Assembly (NCBI GenBank): GCA_025355305.1
Contig: JANXZW010000051.1
Span: 1 to 48,000, forward strand
Direction: 5' to 3'
DNA from: Actinomycetes bacterium
Lineage (GTDB): Bacteria; Actinomycetota; Actinomycetes; Nanopelagicales; Nanopelagicaceae
Length of the DNA: 48,000 bases
Positions within the stretch are counted from its first letter, which is position 1, and the number at the start of each line of letters is the position of its first letter. The position numbers and the translations under genes are program-made. The notes under the pieces were generated by a model. That model was given only the letters and a program-made list of their open reading frames with translations, did no database searches and had not been told where the DNA came from. This document shows, piece after piece, positions 28,478-36,413 of the stretch.

Positions 28478-28794
28478 CCCAGATTGAATTTGATTCTCTC
28501 GTACCTGGAAAACCAATCCAGATCGATGTCGATGGGAAGCCAGTCTGTGTGGCCCGCGTTGGAGAAGAGGTCTTTGCGGTCTCAAATATCTGTTCGCATG
28601 CCTACGCCGAATTGTCTGATGGCGAGATAAAAGGTTTCGCGGTCGAATGCTGGCTACATGGCGCCGACTTTGATCTCCGTACCGGACAGGCGCTTACTCT
28701 TCCGGCCACTGAAGCGATTGAAACCTTTGCTGTTCACCGTGACGGAAATAATTTAATTATTAGTCAAAAAATTCAAAAAATGAAGGAGAGCTAA
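28474..28794 (+). CDS. Rieske-type [2Fe-2S] ferredoxin of the suf operon
   Basis: Soluble Rieske protein of 106 residues. Cluster ligands are Cys40 and His42 (NICSHAYAELSDG) and Cys59 and His62 (VECWLHGADFDL), the C-x-H / C-x2-H pattern. It resembles small biphenyl-dioxygenase-type ferredoxins. A Rieske gene between sufD and sufC is typical of actinobacterial suf operons; its role is not firmly established but electron supply for cluster or persulfide reduction is plausible. The GTG overlaps the sufD stop (GTGA) and sufC begins directly after its stop. Alternatively it could be a client protein, but tight coupling argues for a part in assembly. Confidence 0.9.
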   Translation: MTQIEFDSLVPGKPIQIDVDGKPVCVARVGEEVFAVSNICSHAYAELSDGEIKGFAVECWLHGADFDLRTGQALTLPATEAIETFAVHRDGNNLIISQKIQKMKES

Positions 28795-29547
28795 ATGAGC
28801 ACATTAGAGATCAAGGGACTTCATGTCGCTGTTGTTACCGAAGAGGGCTCCAAGGAGATTCTCCGTGGCGTGGACCTGACCATCAACTCAGGCGAAGTCC
28901 ATGCCATCATGGGACCAAATGGCTCAGGCAAATCGACACTTGCATATTCAATCGCCGGGCACCCGAAGTACTCCATCACCTCAGGATCAGTCACCCTTGA
29001 TGGAGTCGATGTTCTAGCTATGACCGTTGATGAGCGCGCTAAGGCTGGGCTCTTCCTAGCGATGCAGTATCCCGTCGAGGTACCTGGAGTTTCAGTCTCT
29101 AACTTCCTGCGCACGGCGGTGACAGCGATTCGCGGCGAGGCCCCAAAAATCAGAACCTGGGTTGGGGAGGTGAAAGAGGCAATGTCCGCTCTCTCGATGG
29201 ACCCTGCCTTCTCCGAGCGCAGCGTAAATGAAGGTTTCTCCGGAGGAGAGAAGAAGCGTCACGAGATTTTGCAGATGGAGTTGTTAAAGCCGAAGATTGC
29301 GATCCTGGACGAGACAGACTCTGGACTCGATGTAGATGCCCTTCGTATCGTTTCAGAAGGAGTTAACCGCGTTAAAAAGAACCAAGATCTCGGCATCATG
29401 CTCATCACGCACTACACTCGAATTCTGCGTTACATCCAACCTGATTTCGTCCACGTCTTTGCGGGTGGTCGCATCGTCGAAGAGGGTGGTCCAGAGCTTG
29501 CAAATAAGCTAGAAGAGAATGGATATGCGGAGTACATCACCGCATAA
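28795..29547 (+). CDS. sufC: Fe-S assembly ATPase SufC
   Basis: ABC-type ATPase of SufBC2D, 250 residues, whose ATP-driven dimerisation opens the SufB-SufD interface. Walker A GPNGSGKST is at residues 40-48, the signature FSGGEKKRHEILQM lies near 148-160, and the Walker B is IAILDETDSGLDVDAL. The D-loop and switch His (LITHYTRIL) are present. ATG directly follows the ferredoxin stop codon. There are no membrane segments, as expected for this soluble ABC protein. Confidence 0.97.
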   Translation: MSTLEIKGLHVAVVTEEGSKEILRGVDLTINSGEVHAIMGPNGSGKSTLAYSIAGHPKYSITSGSVTLDGVDVLAMTVDERAKAGLFLAMQYPVEVPGVSVSNFLRTAVTAIRGEAPKIRTWVGEVKEAMSALSMDPAFSERSVNEGFSGGEKKRHEILQMELLKPKIAILDETDSGLDVDALRIVSEGVNRVKKNQDLGIMLITHYTRILRYIQPDFVHVFAGGRIVEEGGPELANKLEENGYAEYITA

Positions 29548-29549
29548 TC

Positions 29550-30800
29550 ATGAGCTCAATTCTTGACGTTGCAACGATCAAACGAGATTTTCCTATCTTT
29601 AATGAGGAGATGCGCGGCGGAAAGCGGCTGGTCTTCCTCGATAGTGCGGCGACAAGCCAAAAGCCTATTCAAGTATTGGATGCCGAGCGGAATTTCTACA
29701 CAACGAGCAATGCCGCCGTTCACCGTGGCAGTTACTACCTGGCGGAGCGGGCGAGTGAAGTATTTGAGAACTCACGGCAGAAAGTTGCAGACTTCTTAGG
29801 AGTGGCTCCTGAAGAGATTGTATTTACCAAAAGCGCAACCGAGAGTTTAAATCTGCTTGCCGTCTCCTTTGAACGCGGTACAGGAAGCTTAGCCATTGGA
29901 CCCGGTGATGAGATCGTGGTGTCAGAACTTGAGCATCACGCAAATCTTTTGCCTTGGCAGCAGTTAGCCAAACGAACAGGTGCCACTCTGAAATGGTTTG
30001 AGATGGAGCAAGATGGTTCGTTAGACCTTTCTGCCATGGACCGAGTCATCACATCGAAATGCAAGATTGTTGCGATTACTCACCAATCAAATGTGCTGGG
30101 CAGTGTCCCCGATCTTGCGCCCATCATTGCTGCAACTCATGCGGTCGGAGCCCTCTTCGTCCTTGATGCCTGTCAATCAGTGCCACACCAGCCGATTGAT
30201 GTACGAGCCCTCGGCGCGGATTTTATGGTTTTCTCTGGGCACAAGGCGTTGGGTCCTACAGGCGTTGGCGTACTCTGGGGTCGCGCAGAGATTCTCAATG
30301 CCATGGAGCCATTTCTTTACGGCGGCTCTATGATCGAAACCGTCACGATGACGGGAGCAACATGGGCACCAGCTCCAAAGAAATTTGAGGCGGGCGTGCC
30401 AAATATGGCCCAGGTTGTAGGCCTTGGAGCTGCCCTCGACTATCTCTCTAACGTGGGAATGGCCAATATTCATCTTTGGGAGCTTGAACTTACTCAGTAT
30501 GCCCTGGACGGTTTAAAGGCCATCGAAGGCGTCAGGGTAGTCGGACCGCAGGGGATTATTGATCGTGGGGGAGTCATCTCCTTCACAATTGCAGGCTTGC
30601 ATCCTCATGATGTAGGTCAGGTCATGGACCAGTATGGAGTGGCTGTTCGAACCGGCCATCACTGCGCTTGGCCTTTGATACGTAAATTGGGGTTAACGGG
30701 AACCACCCGCGCTTCTTTCTATCTTTACAATGATTTCTCAGATGTTGATATCTTTCTCGAATCAGTTGTTGGGGCTCGAGACTATTTCGGGAAGCGATAA
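29550..30800 (+). CDS. sufS: Cysteine desulfurase SufS
   Basis: Group II PLP-dependent cysteine desulfurase, 416 residues, the sulfur source for the operon. The PLP lysine is Lys232 in VFSGHKALGPTG. The persulfide-carrying Cys372 lies in RTGHHCAWPL, in the short loop typical of SufS rather than IscS. FLDSAATSQKP and HHANLLPWQ supply further active-site residues. It is followed by SufU with a one-base TAATG overlap, matching the SufS-SufU sulfur-relay pair of Gram-positives. Confidence 0.97.
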   Translation: MSSILDVATIKRDFPIFNEEMRGGKRLVFLDSAATSQKPIQVLDAERNFYTTSNAAVHRGSYYLAERASEVFENSRQKVADFLGVAPEEIVFTKSATESLNLLAVSFERGTGSLAIGPGDEIVVSELEHHANLLPWQQLAKRTGATLKWFEMEQDGSLDLSAMDRVITSKCKIVAITHQSNVLGSVPDLAPIIAATHAVGALFVLDACQSVPHQPIDVRALGADFMVFSGHKALGPTGVGVLWGRAEILNAMEPFLYGGSMIETVTMTGATWAPAPKKFEAGVPNMAQVVGLGAALDYLSNVGMANIHLWELELTQYALDGLKAIEGVRVVGPQGIIDRGGVISFTIAGLHPHDVGQVMDQYGVAVRTGHHCAWPLIRKLGLTGTTRASFYLYNDFSDVDIFLESVVGARDYFGKR

Positions 30801-31237
30801 TGGAACTCGATTCGCTCTATCAAGAGGTAATTCTTGATCACTACAAGAAACCGCACCATAAAGGGTTGCCCGCGGGGGAGATTCAAGTCCACCACGTAAA
30901 TCCCAATTGCGGGGATGAAATTACCCTTAGCCTGGAGATCAAAGATGGCGTTTTCGTAGATCTGACCTGGGATGGAGTCGGCTGCTCCATCTCACAGGCG
31001 AGCGCTTCAATCATGGGCGATTTGGTAAGTGGAAAGACGGTGGCGCAGGCTGCCGAGGTGCTTCGCGAATTTACCGAGCTGATGCAGAGCAAAGGGAATA
31101 TTTTGGGCAATGAAGAAGTTCTAGAGGACGCAATTGCCCTTGCGGGGGTTTCGAAGTTTCCTGCGCGAGTAAAGTGTGCGCTATTGGGGTGGATGGCATT
31201 TAAAGATGCAGCGATTCAGAATGGAGCAGAGATATGA
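30800..31237 (+). CDS. sufU: SufU, zinc-dependent sulfurtransferase
   Basis: IscU-like protein of 145 residues that accepts persulfide from SufS. Ligands are Cys37 and Asp39 (NPNCGDEITL), Cys62 (GVGCSISQASASIM) and Cys126 (RVKCALLGW), the SufU zinc set. The extra segment between the second and third cysteines (about residues 70-105) is longer than in IscU, as expected for SufU. ATG overlaps the sufS stop and the 3' end overlaps sufT by four bases. Confidence 0.96.
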   Translation: MELDSLYQEVILDHYKKPHHKGLPAGEIQVHHVNPNCGDEITLSLEIKDGVFVDLTWDGVGCSISQASASIMGDLVSGKTVAQAAEVLREFTELMQSKGNILGNEEVLEDAIALAGVSKFPARVKCALLGWMAFKDAAIQNGAEI

Positions 31238-31554
31238 GTCAACAGCTAGCGACCTTGGATGAAGTTACGGAGGCTCTCAAGGATGTGATCGATCCTGAAT
31301 TAGGGATCAATGTCGTGGACCTCGGCCTCGTCTACGAGATAACCGTCAACCCAGAAAATGTGGCCATCCTTGGTATGACGTTAACTTCCGCCGCCTGCCC
31401 TTTGCAAGATGTCATTGAAGACCAGGCGCGACAGGTGCTCGCTGATATCACCTCTGATGTGCACATTAACTGGATTTGGATGCCACCTTGGGGGCCAAAC
31501 AAGATTACTGACGATGGACGCGAACAACTTCGCGCTATCGGTTTCACCGTTTAA
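31234..31554 (+). CDS. sufT: SufT, MIP18/DUF59 Fe-S maturation factor
   Basis: MIP18-family protein of 106 residues. DPELGINVVDLGLVYEI (residues 20-36) is the domain signature, and Cys55 in TSAACPLQDVI is the conserved cysteine. SufT proteins help deliver clusters to apo-targets in bacteria that use SUF. The C-terminal WIWMPPWGPNKIT is typical of suf-linked members. It is the last gene of the overlapping suf run; a gap of 19 bases separates it from the ABC exporter and no terminator is visible. Confidence 0.93.
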   Translation: MSQQLATLDEVTEALKDVIDPELGINVVDLGLVYEITVNPENVAILGMTLTSAACPLQDVIEDQARQVLADITSDVHINWIWMPPWGPNKITDDGREQLRAIGFTV

Positions 31555-31573
31555 TTGTTTTTAAGGATCATCT

Positions 31574-33460
31574 ATGTCGATGGGTGTTAGAGGTGGCGGA
31601 GGTGGAGCGCGTTCTGCAATGCGCTCTCTAACTCGCGATCCCGCGGTGAAAGATATGAAGTTGAAACCTGGAACTGTCAAACGGATCTGGGAGTTCGCTC
31701 GCCCATTTAAGCTTTACCTTTTCTTCTTTCTCCTCACAATTATCGCTGACTCGTTTTTGACGGTGGCGACTCCGCTTCTCCTTAAGAATTTGATCGATAA
31801 GGGTGTCATTCCGCGAAACGGCAAAGTTGTGACTGAACTGGCAATTATCGTGGGAGTTATCGCCCTAGTCGATACCGGAGTAAATCTCGTCTCGCGTTGG
31901 TACTCCTCGCGAATCGGTGAGGGTCTCATTTACGAAATGCGCACCCAAGTATTTGCTCATATTCAAAAGCAGTCAATTGCCTTCTTCACCCGTACCCAAA
32001 CCGGTGCTTTGATATCACGAATCAACTCTGATGTGATGGGGGCTCAAAATGCCTTCACCGATACCCTCTCGGGAATTCTTAGCAACGCTCTCACTTTGAC
32101 TCTCGTAGCCGCCGCAATGATTACCCTCTCCTGGCAGATTACAGTGGCCTCACTCTTGCTCCTCCCACTGTTTTTGATTCCCACCAAGTGGGTGGGAAAG
32201 AAGATCCAGGGTCTGACGCTGGCATCCTTCACGTTAAACGCTGAGATGGCTTCAACGATGACCGAGCGCTTCAACGTCTCTGGCGCGTTGCTGGTGACAC
32301 TCTATGGCGAGCCCATGCGCGAAAAGGAGAGTTTTCGCCGTAAGGCGCGTCGCGTTGCCGACATTGGAATTCAGACAGCGATGCTCAACCGAATCTTTTT
32401 CATGGCGATCACAACAATCGCCGCGATCGCTTCTGCTCTTGCCTACGGAATTGGTGGGCATCTGGCTATCTCAGGTGCGATTACCGTCGGCTCACTTCTT
32501 GCAATCACAACACTCTTGGCTCGACTTTACGGACCATTGACCTCGCTCTCCAATGTTCGAGTTGATGTCATGACTGCTCTCGTATCTTTTGAGCGAGTCT
32601 TTGAAGTACTTGATCTCCAACCAATGGTGCGCGATAGGGAGGATGCAGCCGCTATCACTACCACGGGTCCAGCTATCACCTTCGATCACGTGCAGTTTGC
32701 TTATCCAAAAGCCAGTGAGATCTCCTTGGCCTCTCTCGAATTAGCGGCAAAGAAAGAGATGGTTGATTCAGGAATAGTTCTCCAAGATATCTCGTTCTAC
32801 TGCGCTCCCGGAACTTTTACTGCGATTGTGGGTCCTTCTGGAGCGGGTAAGAGCACTATCTCCGGATTGGTTCCTCGCCTTTATGATGTAACGCGCGGTT
32901 CCATTCAAATTGAGGGAGTTGATATTCGAGAGTTAACTCTTGCATCACTTCGCAACGAGATCGGTGTCGTTACCCAAGATTCACATATGTTCCACGACAC
33001 GATTGAAGCAAACCTGCGCTATGCCAAGATCGATGCCACTGCGGCCGAAATCCAAGCGGCCTGCGAAGCAGCGCAGATCTGGTCTTTCGTCGAATCGCTT
33101 CCCAACGGTTTGGAGACCGTGGTTGGAGAGCGAGGACACCGTCTTAGTGGTGGAGAGAGGCAACGTTTGGCGATCGCACGACTGCTCCTTAAGGCTCCTA
33201 GTATCGTCATTCTCGATGAGGCAACTGCGCATTTGGATTCTGAGAACGAGGCACTTGTGCAAGCCGCTCTCGAGATAGCGCTGCAAGGACGCACTAGCAT
33301 CGTGATTGCCCACAGGCTCTCTACTATCCAGAAGGCGGATCAAATTTTAGTCTTAGAAGATGGTCGTATCGTCGAACAAGGCACACACGAATTTTTGGTG
33401 GGATTGCAAGGGCTGTACTTCGATCTCTATCAACGACAGGTTTTAAATACCGCCTTGTAG
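31574..33460 (+). CDS. ABC exporter, fused membrane and ATPase domains
   Basis: Half-transporter of 628 residues in the ABCB/MsbA-like class. A basic N-terminal tail leads to six transmembrane helices (about 45-345) in an ABC type 1 fold, then the ATPase domain. Walker A GPSGAGKST is at 420-428, the signature LSGGERQR begins at residue 524, Walker B is IVILDEATAHLD, and VIAHRLSTI is the switch-His segment. It would act as a homodimer exporting a lipid, drug or peptide; the substrate is unknown. RBS AAGGA precedes the ATG. It follows the suf operon on the same strand and may be co-transcribed, but a functional link is not implied. Its last 18 bases overlap the convergent DUF3099 gene. Confidence 0.93.
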   Translation: MSMGVRGGGGGARSAMRSLTRDPAVKDMKLKPGTVKRIWEFARPFKLYLFFFLLTIIADSFLTVATPLLLKNLIDKGVIPRNGKVVTELAIIVGVIALVDTGVNLVSRWYSSRIGEGLIYEMRTQVFAHIQKQSIAFFTRTQTGALISRINSDVMGAQNAFTDTLSGILSNALTLTLVAAAMITLSWQITVASLLLLPLFLIPTKWVGKKIQGLTLASFTLNAEMASTMTERFNVSGALLVTLYGEPMREKESFRRKARRVADIGIQTAMLNRIFFMAITTIAAIASALAYGIGGHLAISGAITVGSLLAITTLLARLYGPLTSLSNVRVDVMTALVSFERVFEVLDLQPMVRDREDAAAITTTGPAITFDHVQFAYPKASEISLASLELAAKKEMVDSGIVLQDISFYCAPGTFTAIVGPSGAGKSTISGLVPRLYDVTRGSIQIEGVDIRELTLASLRNEIGVVTQDSHMFHDTIEANLRYAKIDATAAEIQAACEAAQIWSFVESLPNGLETVVGERGHRLSGGERQRLAIARLLLKAPSIVILDEATAHLDSENEALVQAALEIALQGRTSIVIAHRLSTIQKADQILVLEDGRIVEQGTHEFLVGLQGLYFDLYQRQVLNTAL

Positions 33461-33769
33461 AAACTCCTTTGTCTTCCCCGAGATCTGAAGACGTTGCTCT
33501 CCTATTAATGAATTTGGTCCCGAGCTATTTTCACGTCCAGCATTTGCAAGGACTACCGCCACATATGGGAGCAGAACGGCTCCACCCATCGATATCCACC
33601 GATAAGGATTTGGTAGGAAGATTGAAGCGATGAAACAGGCGGTCCTGAGCATCATTGAGATGAAGTAGCGGCGTTGTCTTCCGCGCTGCTCTTCCGAGAG
33701 AGGGTCGAAGGCGCTGGTGATTATGACCGGAGTTTGCTTCTTTCCGGAATAGTTGCGTCCTAGGAACAT
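33443..33769 (-). CDS. DUF3099 membrane protein
   Basis: Small actinobacterial membrane protein of 108 residues, function unknown. The N-terminal PVIITSAFDPLSEEQRGRQRRY and two adjacent transmembrane helices (about 37-55 and 59-77, ending VLLPYVAVVLANAGR) are the DUF3099 pattern. The C-terminal tail is polar and poorly conserved. The ATG has TACTCT six bases upstream and no Shine-Dalgarno, so it is probably leaderless. The gene overlaps the end of the ABC exporter tail-to-tail by 18 bases, so the two messages are complementary at their 3' ends. Confidence 0.85.
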   Translation of the reverse strand: MFLGRNYSGKKQTPVIITSAFDPLSEEQRGRQRRYFISMMLRTACFIASIFLPNPYRWISMGGAVLLPYVAVVLANAGRENSSGPNSLIGEQRLQISGKTKEFLQGGI

Positions 33770-33781
33770 GACTTAAGAGTA
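33770..33781 (-). promoter_or_regulatory. Probable leaderless -10 box of the DUF3099 gene
   Basis: On the minus strand TACTCT (plus 33776-33781) is followed by six bases and the ATG. This is the same geometry seen at several other genes here. No clear -35. Confidence 0.45.
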
Positions 33782-33809
33782 GAGGTGTGAGGTTCTTCGC
33801 GCCTCTTTT
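33781..33809 (+). terminator. Weak hairpin followed by T-run upstream of fabG
   Basis: AGAGGTG (33781-33787) pairs with CGCCTCT (33800-33806) with one G-T wobble and a 12-base loop, then TTTT. It could stop plus-strand read-through from the ABC exporter into fabG. The long loop and distance from the exporter stop (about 320 bases) make this uncertain. Confidence 0.35.
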
Positions 33810-33829
33810 AACTACGCCTCAGTAGCAGT

Positions 33830-33841
33830 TAGCCTGCTCCT
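33830..33841 (+). promoter_or_regulatory. Probable leaderless -10 box of fabG
   Basis: TAGCCT (33830-33835) stands six bases before the fabG ATG with no Shine-Dalgarno between. A poor TTTAAC (33807-33812) is 17 bases upstream and may act as a weak -35. It would drive fabG-fabI. Confidence 0.5.
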
Positions 33842-34564
33842 ATGACATCGACGCCTCCAGGTCCGCGTATTGTTTTTGTGACAGGTGGCAACCGAGGGAT
33901 AGGTCTTTCAATCGCGCGCTCATTTGCCGCAGGAGGAGACCTTGTGATTGTGTCCTATCGCACAGGCGGTGTACCGAATGGCCTTGCGGGAGTGCAGATG
34001 GATGTAACTGACCAAGAGAGCGTCAACGCCGCATTCGCAGAAGTAGAAGCAAAATTTGGCCCTGTGGATGTCCTTGTTGCGAACGCAGGAATAACCCGCG
34101 ATGGATTGACCATGCGTATGAGCGAAGAAGATTTCACTTCAGTAGTGGAAACCAACCTAACTGGCGCTTTCCGCAGCGTTCAGCGAGCTATTGCGCCGAT
34201 GATGAAAAAGCGTAGTGGAAGAGTTATTTTTATCGGATCTGTTGTTGGACTCATGGGATCTGCGGGTCAAGTTAACTATGCAGCCACGAAGAGCGGGTTG
34301 GTTGGCATGGCCAGAGCTTTAGCGCGCGAGTATGGATCACGCGGATTGACATTTAATGTCATTGCGCCAGGTTTTGTTGAGACAGATATGACCGCAGAGT
34401 TAAGTCAGACGCTACGTGAGAAGTATGTAGGAGCGATCCCGCTGGGACGTTTCTGCTCCCCTGAAGAGGTCGCCGCGGTTGTTAAATTTATCGCCTCACC
34501 CGAGGCGGCCTACATAACAGGAGCAGTTATTCCGGTCGACGGAGGAATGGGGATGGGGCACTAA
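33842..34564 (+). CDS. fabG: 3-oxoacyl-ACP reductase
   Basis: NADPH-dependent short-chain reductase of fatty acid elongation, 240 residues. The Rossmann motif is FVTGGNRGIGLSIARSF, VLVANAGITRDG is the NAG motif, and the catalytic triad includes Ser in FIGSVVGLMGSAGQ, Tyr146 and Lys150 in NYAATKSG. The C-terminal FNVIAPGFVETDMT and ITGAVIPVDGGMGMGH are typical. Position directly before fabI with a TAATG overlap matches the mabA-inhA operon of mycobacteria, though nothing here shows a mycolic-acid role. Confidence 0.95.
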   Translation: MTSTPPGPRIVFVTGGNRGIGLSIARSFAAGGDLVIVSYRTGGVPNGLAGVQMDVTDQESVNAAFAEVEAKFGPVDVLVANAGITRDGLTMRMSEEDFTSVVETNLTGAFRSVQRAIAPMMKKRSGRVIFIGSVVGLMGSAGQVNYAATKSGLVGMARALAREYGSRGLTFNVIAPGFVETDMTAELSQTLREKYVGAIPLGRFCSPEEVAAVVKFIASPEAAYITGAVIPVDGGMGMGH

Positions 34565-35334
34565 TGGCACTACTTACTGGCAAGAACATCTTGGTGACTG
34601 GAGTCCTGACAGATGGTTCAATCGCATTCCATATCGCCAAGCTAGCTCAGGAAGAGGGCGCAAATGTTCTCCTCACTGGTTTTGGGAGAGGCCTCAGTTT
34701 GACCACGCGGATCGCAGGTCGATTGCCGCACCCTGCCCCCGTTATCGAACTGGACGTCACCAATAAGGAGCAGTTGGCGGCGCTCAGCGGTGAGATCAGG
34801 AAGTATGTTCCGCGCCTTGACGGTCTCGTGCATTCGATCGGCTTTGCGCCGCAAGCGGCTTTGGGAGGGAATTTCCTTAACACCGAGTGGGAGGATGTAG
34901 CGCTTGCTCTCCATACCTCAACCTTCTCCTATAAGTCACTCGCTATGGCGGTCCGTGATCTCTTTCCAGAATCCGGCGCTAGCATCGTTGGTCTAACCTT
35001 TGACGCCAGCGTCGCCTGGCCAAAGTACGACTGGATGGGCGTGGCTAAGGCTGGCCTTGAATCTGCCTCACGCTATCTCGCCCGAGACCTTGGCAAAGAG
35101 AATGTGCGGGTCAACCTGATAGCAGCTGGGCCAATCACCACTATCGCAGCCAAATCCATACCTGGTTTCGGAGAGTTTGAAAATATTTGGAATTCCCGCT
35201 CGCCTCTAACCTGGGACTTCGCAGACCCAGAGCCTGCCGCGCGCGGGGCGATTGCCCTTCTCTCCGATTGGTTCCCAAAGACCACCGGGGAGATCATTCA
35301 CGTCGATGGGGGTCTGCACGCAATCGGGGGATAA
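34564..35334 (+). CDS. fabI: Enoyl-ACP reductase (FabI/InhA type)
   Basis: NADH-dependent reductase completing each fatty-acid elongation cycle, 256 residues. The N-terminal GKNILVTGVLTDGSIAFHIA is the divergent dinucleotide fold of FabI. LDGLVHSIGFAPQAALGG carries the substrate-loop SIG motif. The catalytic pair Tyr155-x6-Lys162 lies in YDWMGVAKAGLESA. NLIAAGPITTIAAKSIPGF is the flexible substrate-binding loop and TGEIIHVDGGLHAIGG the C-terminus. It resembles InhA more than enterobacterial FabI. ATG overlaps the fabG stop by one base. Confidence 0.95.
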   Translation: MALLTGKNILVTGVLTDGSIAFHIAKLAQEEGANVLLTGFGRGLSLTTRIAGRLPHPAPVIELDVTNKEQLAALSGEIRKYVPRLDGLVHSIGFAPQAALGGNFLNTEWEDVALALHTSTFSYKSLAMAVRDLFPESGASIVGLTFDASVAWPKYDWMGVAKAGLESASRYLARDLGKENVRVNLIAAGPITTIAAKSIPGFGEFENIWNSRSPLTWDFADPEPAARGAIALLSDWFPKTTGEIIHVDGGLHAIGG

Positions 35335-35514
35335 CCACCGATTTCTCCCTTTACTCACCCTCGGGGTATCCTTCGGGCATCAAGTGGAGTTCGTCGCTCC
35401 CACCTCATCGGCCTCGGCTGATTGGTCAAGAAGATAGCCGCCCATTTTTGGGGGTCTGCTTTTGTGCGCGACTAATCCCTCTTGTAGAAGTTATTTTTCT
35501 AGAGAGGAAGAGTT
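35335..35514 (+). promoter_or_regulatory. Structured leader of infC
   Basis: This 180-base region holds several potential stem-loops: GTGGAG/CTCCCAC (35384-35403, one bulge), ATCGGC-CTCG-GCTGAT (35407-35422, one wobble) and a last one at 35478-35507. In the last, CCTCT and TAGAA (35478-35482, 35485-35489) pair with TTCTA and AGAGG (35497-35501, 35503-35507) around a seven-base loop. The AGAGG arm is part of the infC Shine-Dalgarno (35503-35510). The leader therefore looks able to hide the ribosome-binding site. I see no match to a riboswitch class, nor a definite promoter. Confidence 0.6.
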
Positions 35515-36105
35515 ATCAGCGCCGAACAAAGAATCAACGATCGAATCAAAGCCTCAGAGGTTCGTCTGATCGGTTTTTCTGGTGAGCAAGTTGGAATCGT
35601 AGCTACCACGACTGCCCTATCCATGGCAGAAGAAGTTGGCCTCGATCTCGTTGAAATCTCCCCAGATGCTAAACCACCCGTCTGCAAAATCATGGATTTC
35701 GGAAAATATAAGTACGAAATCGCACAGAAAGCACGCGAGGCGAGACAGAACCAGACCCATATCGTGGTCAAAGAGATCCGTTTCGGTTTAAAGATTGAGC
35801 CACACGACTATGAGACAAAGAGAACTCACATTGAGCGCTTTCTCAAAGGTGGGGACAAGGTCAAGGTAACCGTTCAGTTCAAGGGAAGAGAGCAGACGCG
35901 CCCAGAGATGGGCTATCGATTGTTGATGAAACTTTCGGAAGAGGTTCTGGAGTTTGGCTTCGTTGAATTCGCGCCAAAAAAAGAAGGTAAGAGTATGACG
36001 ATGGTCTTGGGACCGGTTCTGAAGAAGAGCCAGGCTGTCAAGAAACCTGCGCCAAAGGCAGCAGCGATGCCTGCGGCTCCCACCGTGCAAGAAGTTGCTC
36101 AATAG
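35515..36105 (+). CDS. infC: Translation initiation factor IF-3, AUC start
   Basis: IF-3 of 196 residues: N-domain about 1-75, lysine-rich linker, C-domain from about 85 (HIVVKEIRFGLKIEPHDYETK), with an Ala/Pro/Lys tail. The start must be ATC at 35515. The conserved N-terminus (I)SAEQRINDRIKASEVRLIG begins there, an in-frame TAG lies at 35500, and no ATG, GTG or TTG occurs in frame until codon 37, which would remove half of the N-domain. AGAGGAAGAG (35501-35510) is a well-placed ribosome-binding site. Rare AUU/AUC/AUA starts on infC are the known basis of IF-3 autoregulation in E. coli and other bacteria. infC-rpmI-rplT is the standard order. Confidence 0.95.
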   Translation: MSAEQRINDRIKASEVRLIGFSGEQVGIVATTTALSMAEEVGLDLVEISPDAKPPVCKIMDFGKYKYEIAQKAREARQNQTHIVVKEIRFGLKIEPHDYETKRTHIERFLKGGDKVKVTVQFKGREQTRPEMGYRLLMKLSEEVLEFGFVEFAPKKEGKSMTMVLGPVLKKSQAVKKPAPKAAAMPAAPTVQEVAQ

Positions 36106-36161
36106 GTTCAAGCAAGAAAGTTCAAGCAAGAGAGTTCAAGCAAGAAAGTTCTAATAAGAGG
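36106..36161 (+). repeat. 14-bp tandem repeat between infC and rpmI
   Basis: Three consecutive 14-base units, GTTCAAGCAAGAAA, GTTCAAGCAAGAGA and GTTCAAGCAAGAAA, start at 36106, 36120 and 36134, directly after the infC stop. A degenerate fourth unit (GTTCTAATAAGAGG) starts at 36148. The unit length is not a multiple of three and it carries no open frame of note. It could be a slipped-strand repeat or part of a regulatory leader for rpmI-rplT. Confidence 0.9.
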
Positions 36162-36204
36162 GCCAGAATCAGTCTAAGAAGCAAGTTCTATCAGGAGGTA
36201 TTAA

Positions 36205-36402
36205 GTGCCAAAGATGAAGACCCACAGTGGGGCCAAGAAGACATTCCGTCTGACCGGCACCGGCAAGATCATGCACGAGCGCGCTGGGAAGCGCCACCTT
36301 CTTGAACACAAATCTTCGCGAGTTACTCGTCGTTTGAGTAATGATGCAACTGGAAAGAAGACAGTCACAATGACAGCCAAGCGCATGCTCGGTTTGAAGT
36401 AA
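36205..36402 (+). CDS. rpmI: 50S ribosomal protein L35
   Basis: Basic ribosomal protein of 65 residues; [20 protein letters not shown] and [14 protein letters not shown] are family sequences. The start is GTG with the strongest Shine-Dalgarno in the window, AGGAGGT, at 36196-36202. It lies between infC and rplT; the 99 bases upstream carry a 14-bp tandem repeat. Confidence 0.98.
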   Translation: MPKMKTHSGAKKTFRLTGTGKIMHERAGKRHLLEHKSSRVTRRLSNDATGKKTVTMTAKRMLGLK

Positions 36403-36413
36403 GGAGCAGGTAA

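Noticed and set aside
35623-36105. infC starting at the ATG at 35623
   Set aside because: It would delete the conserved first half of the IF-3 N-domain, which is encoded in frame directly upstream after a good ribosome-binding site.
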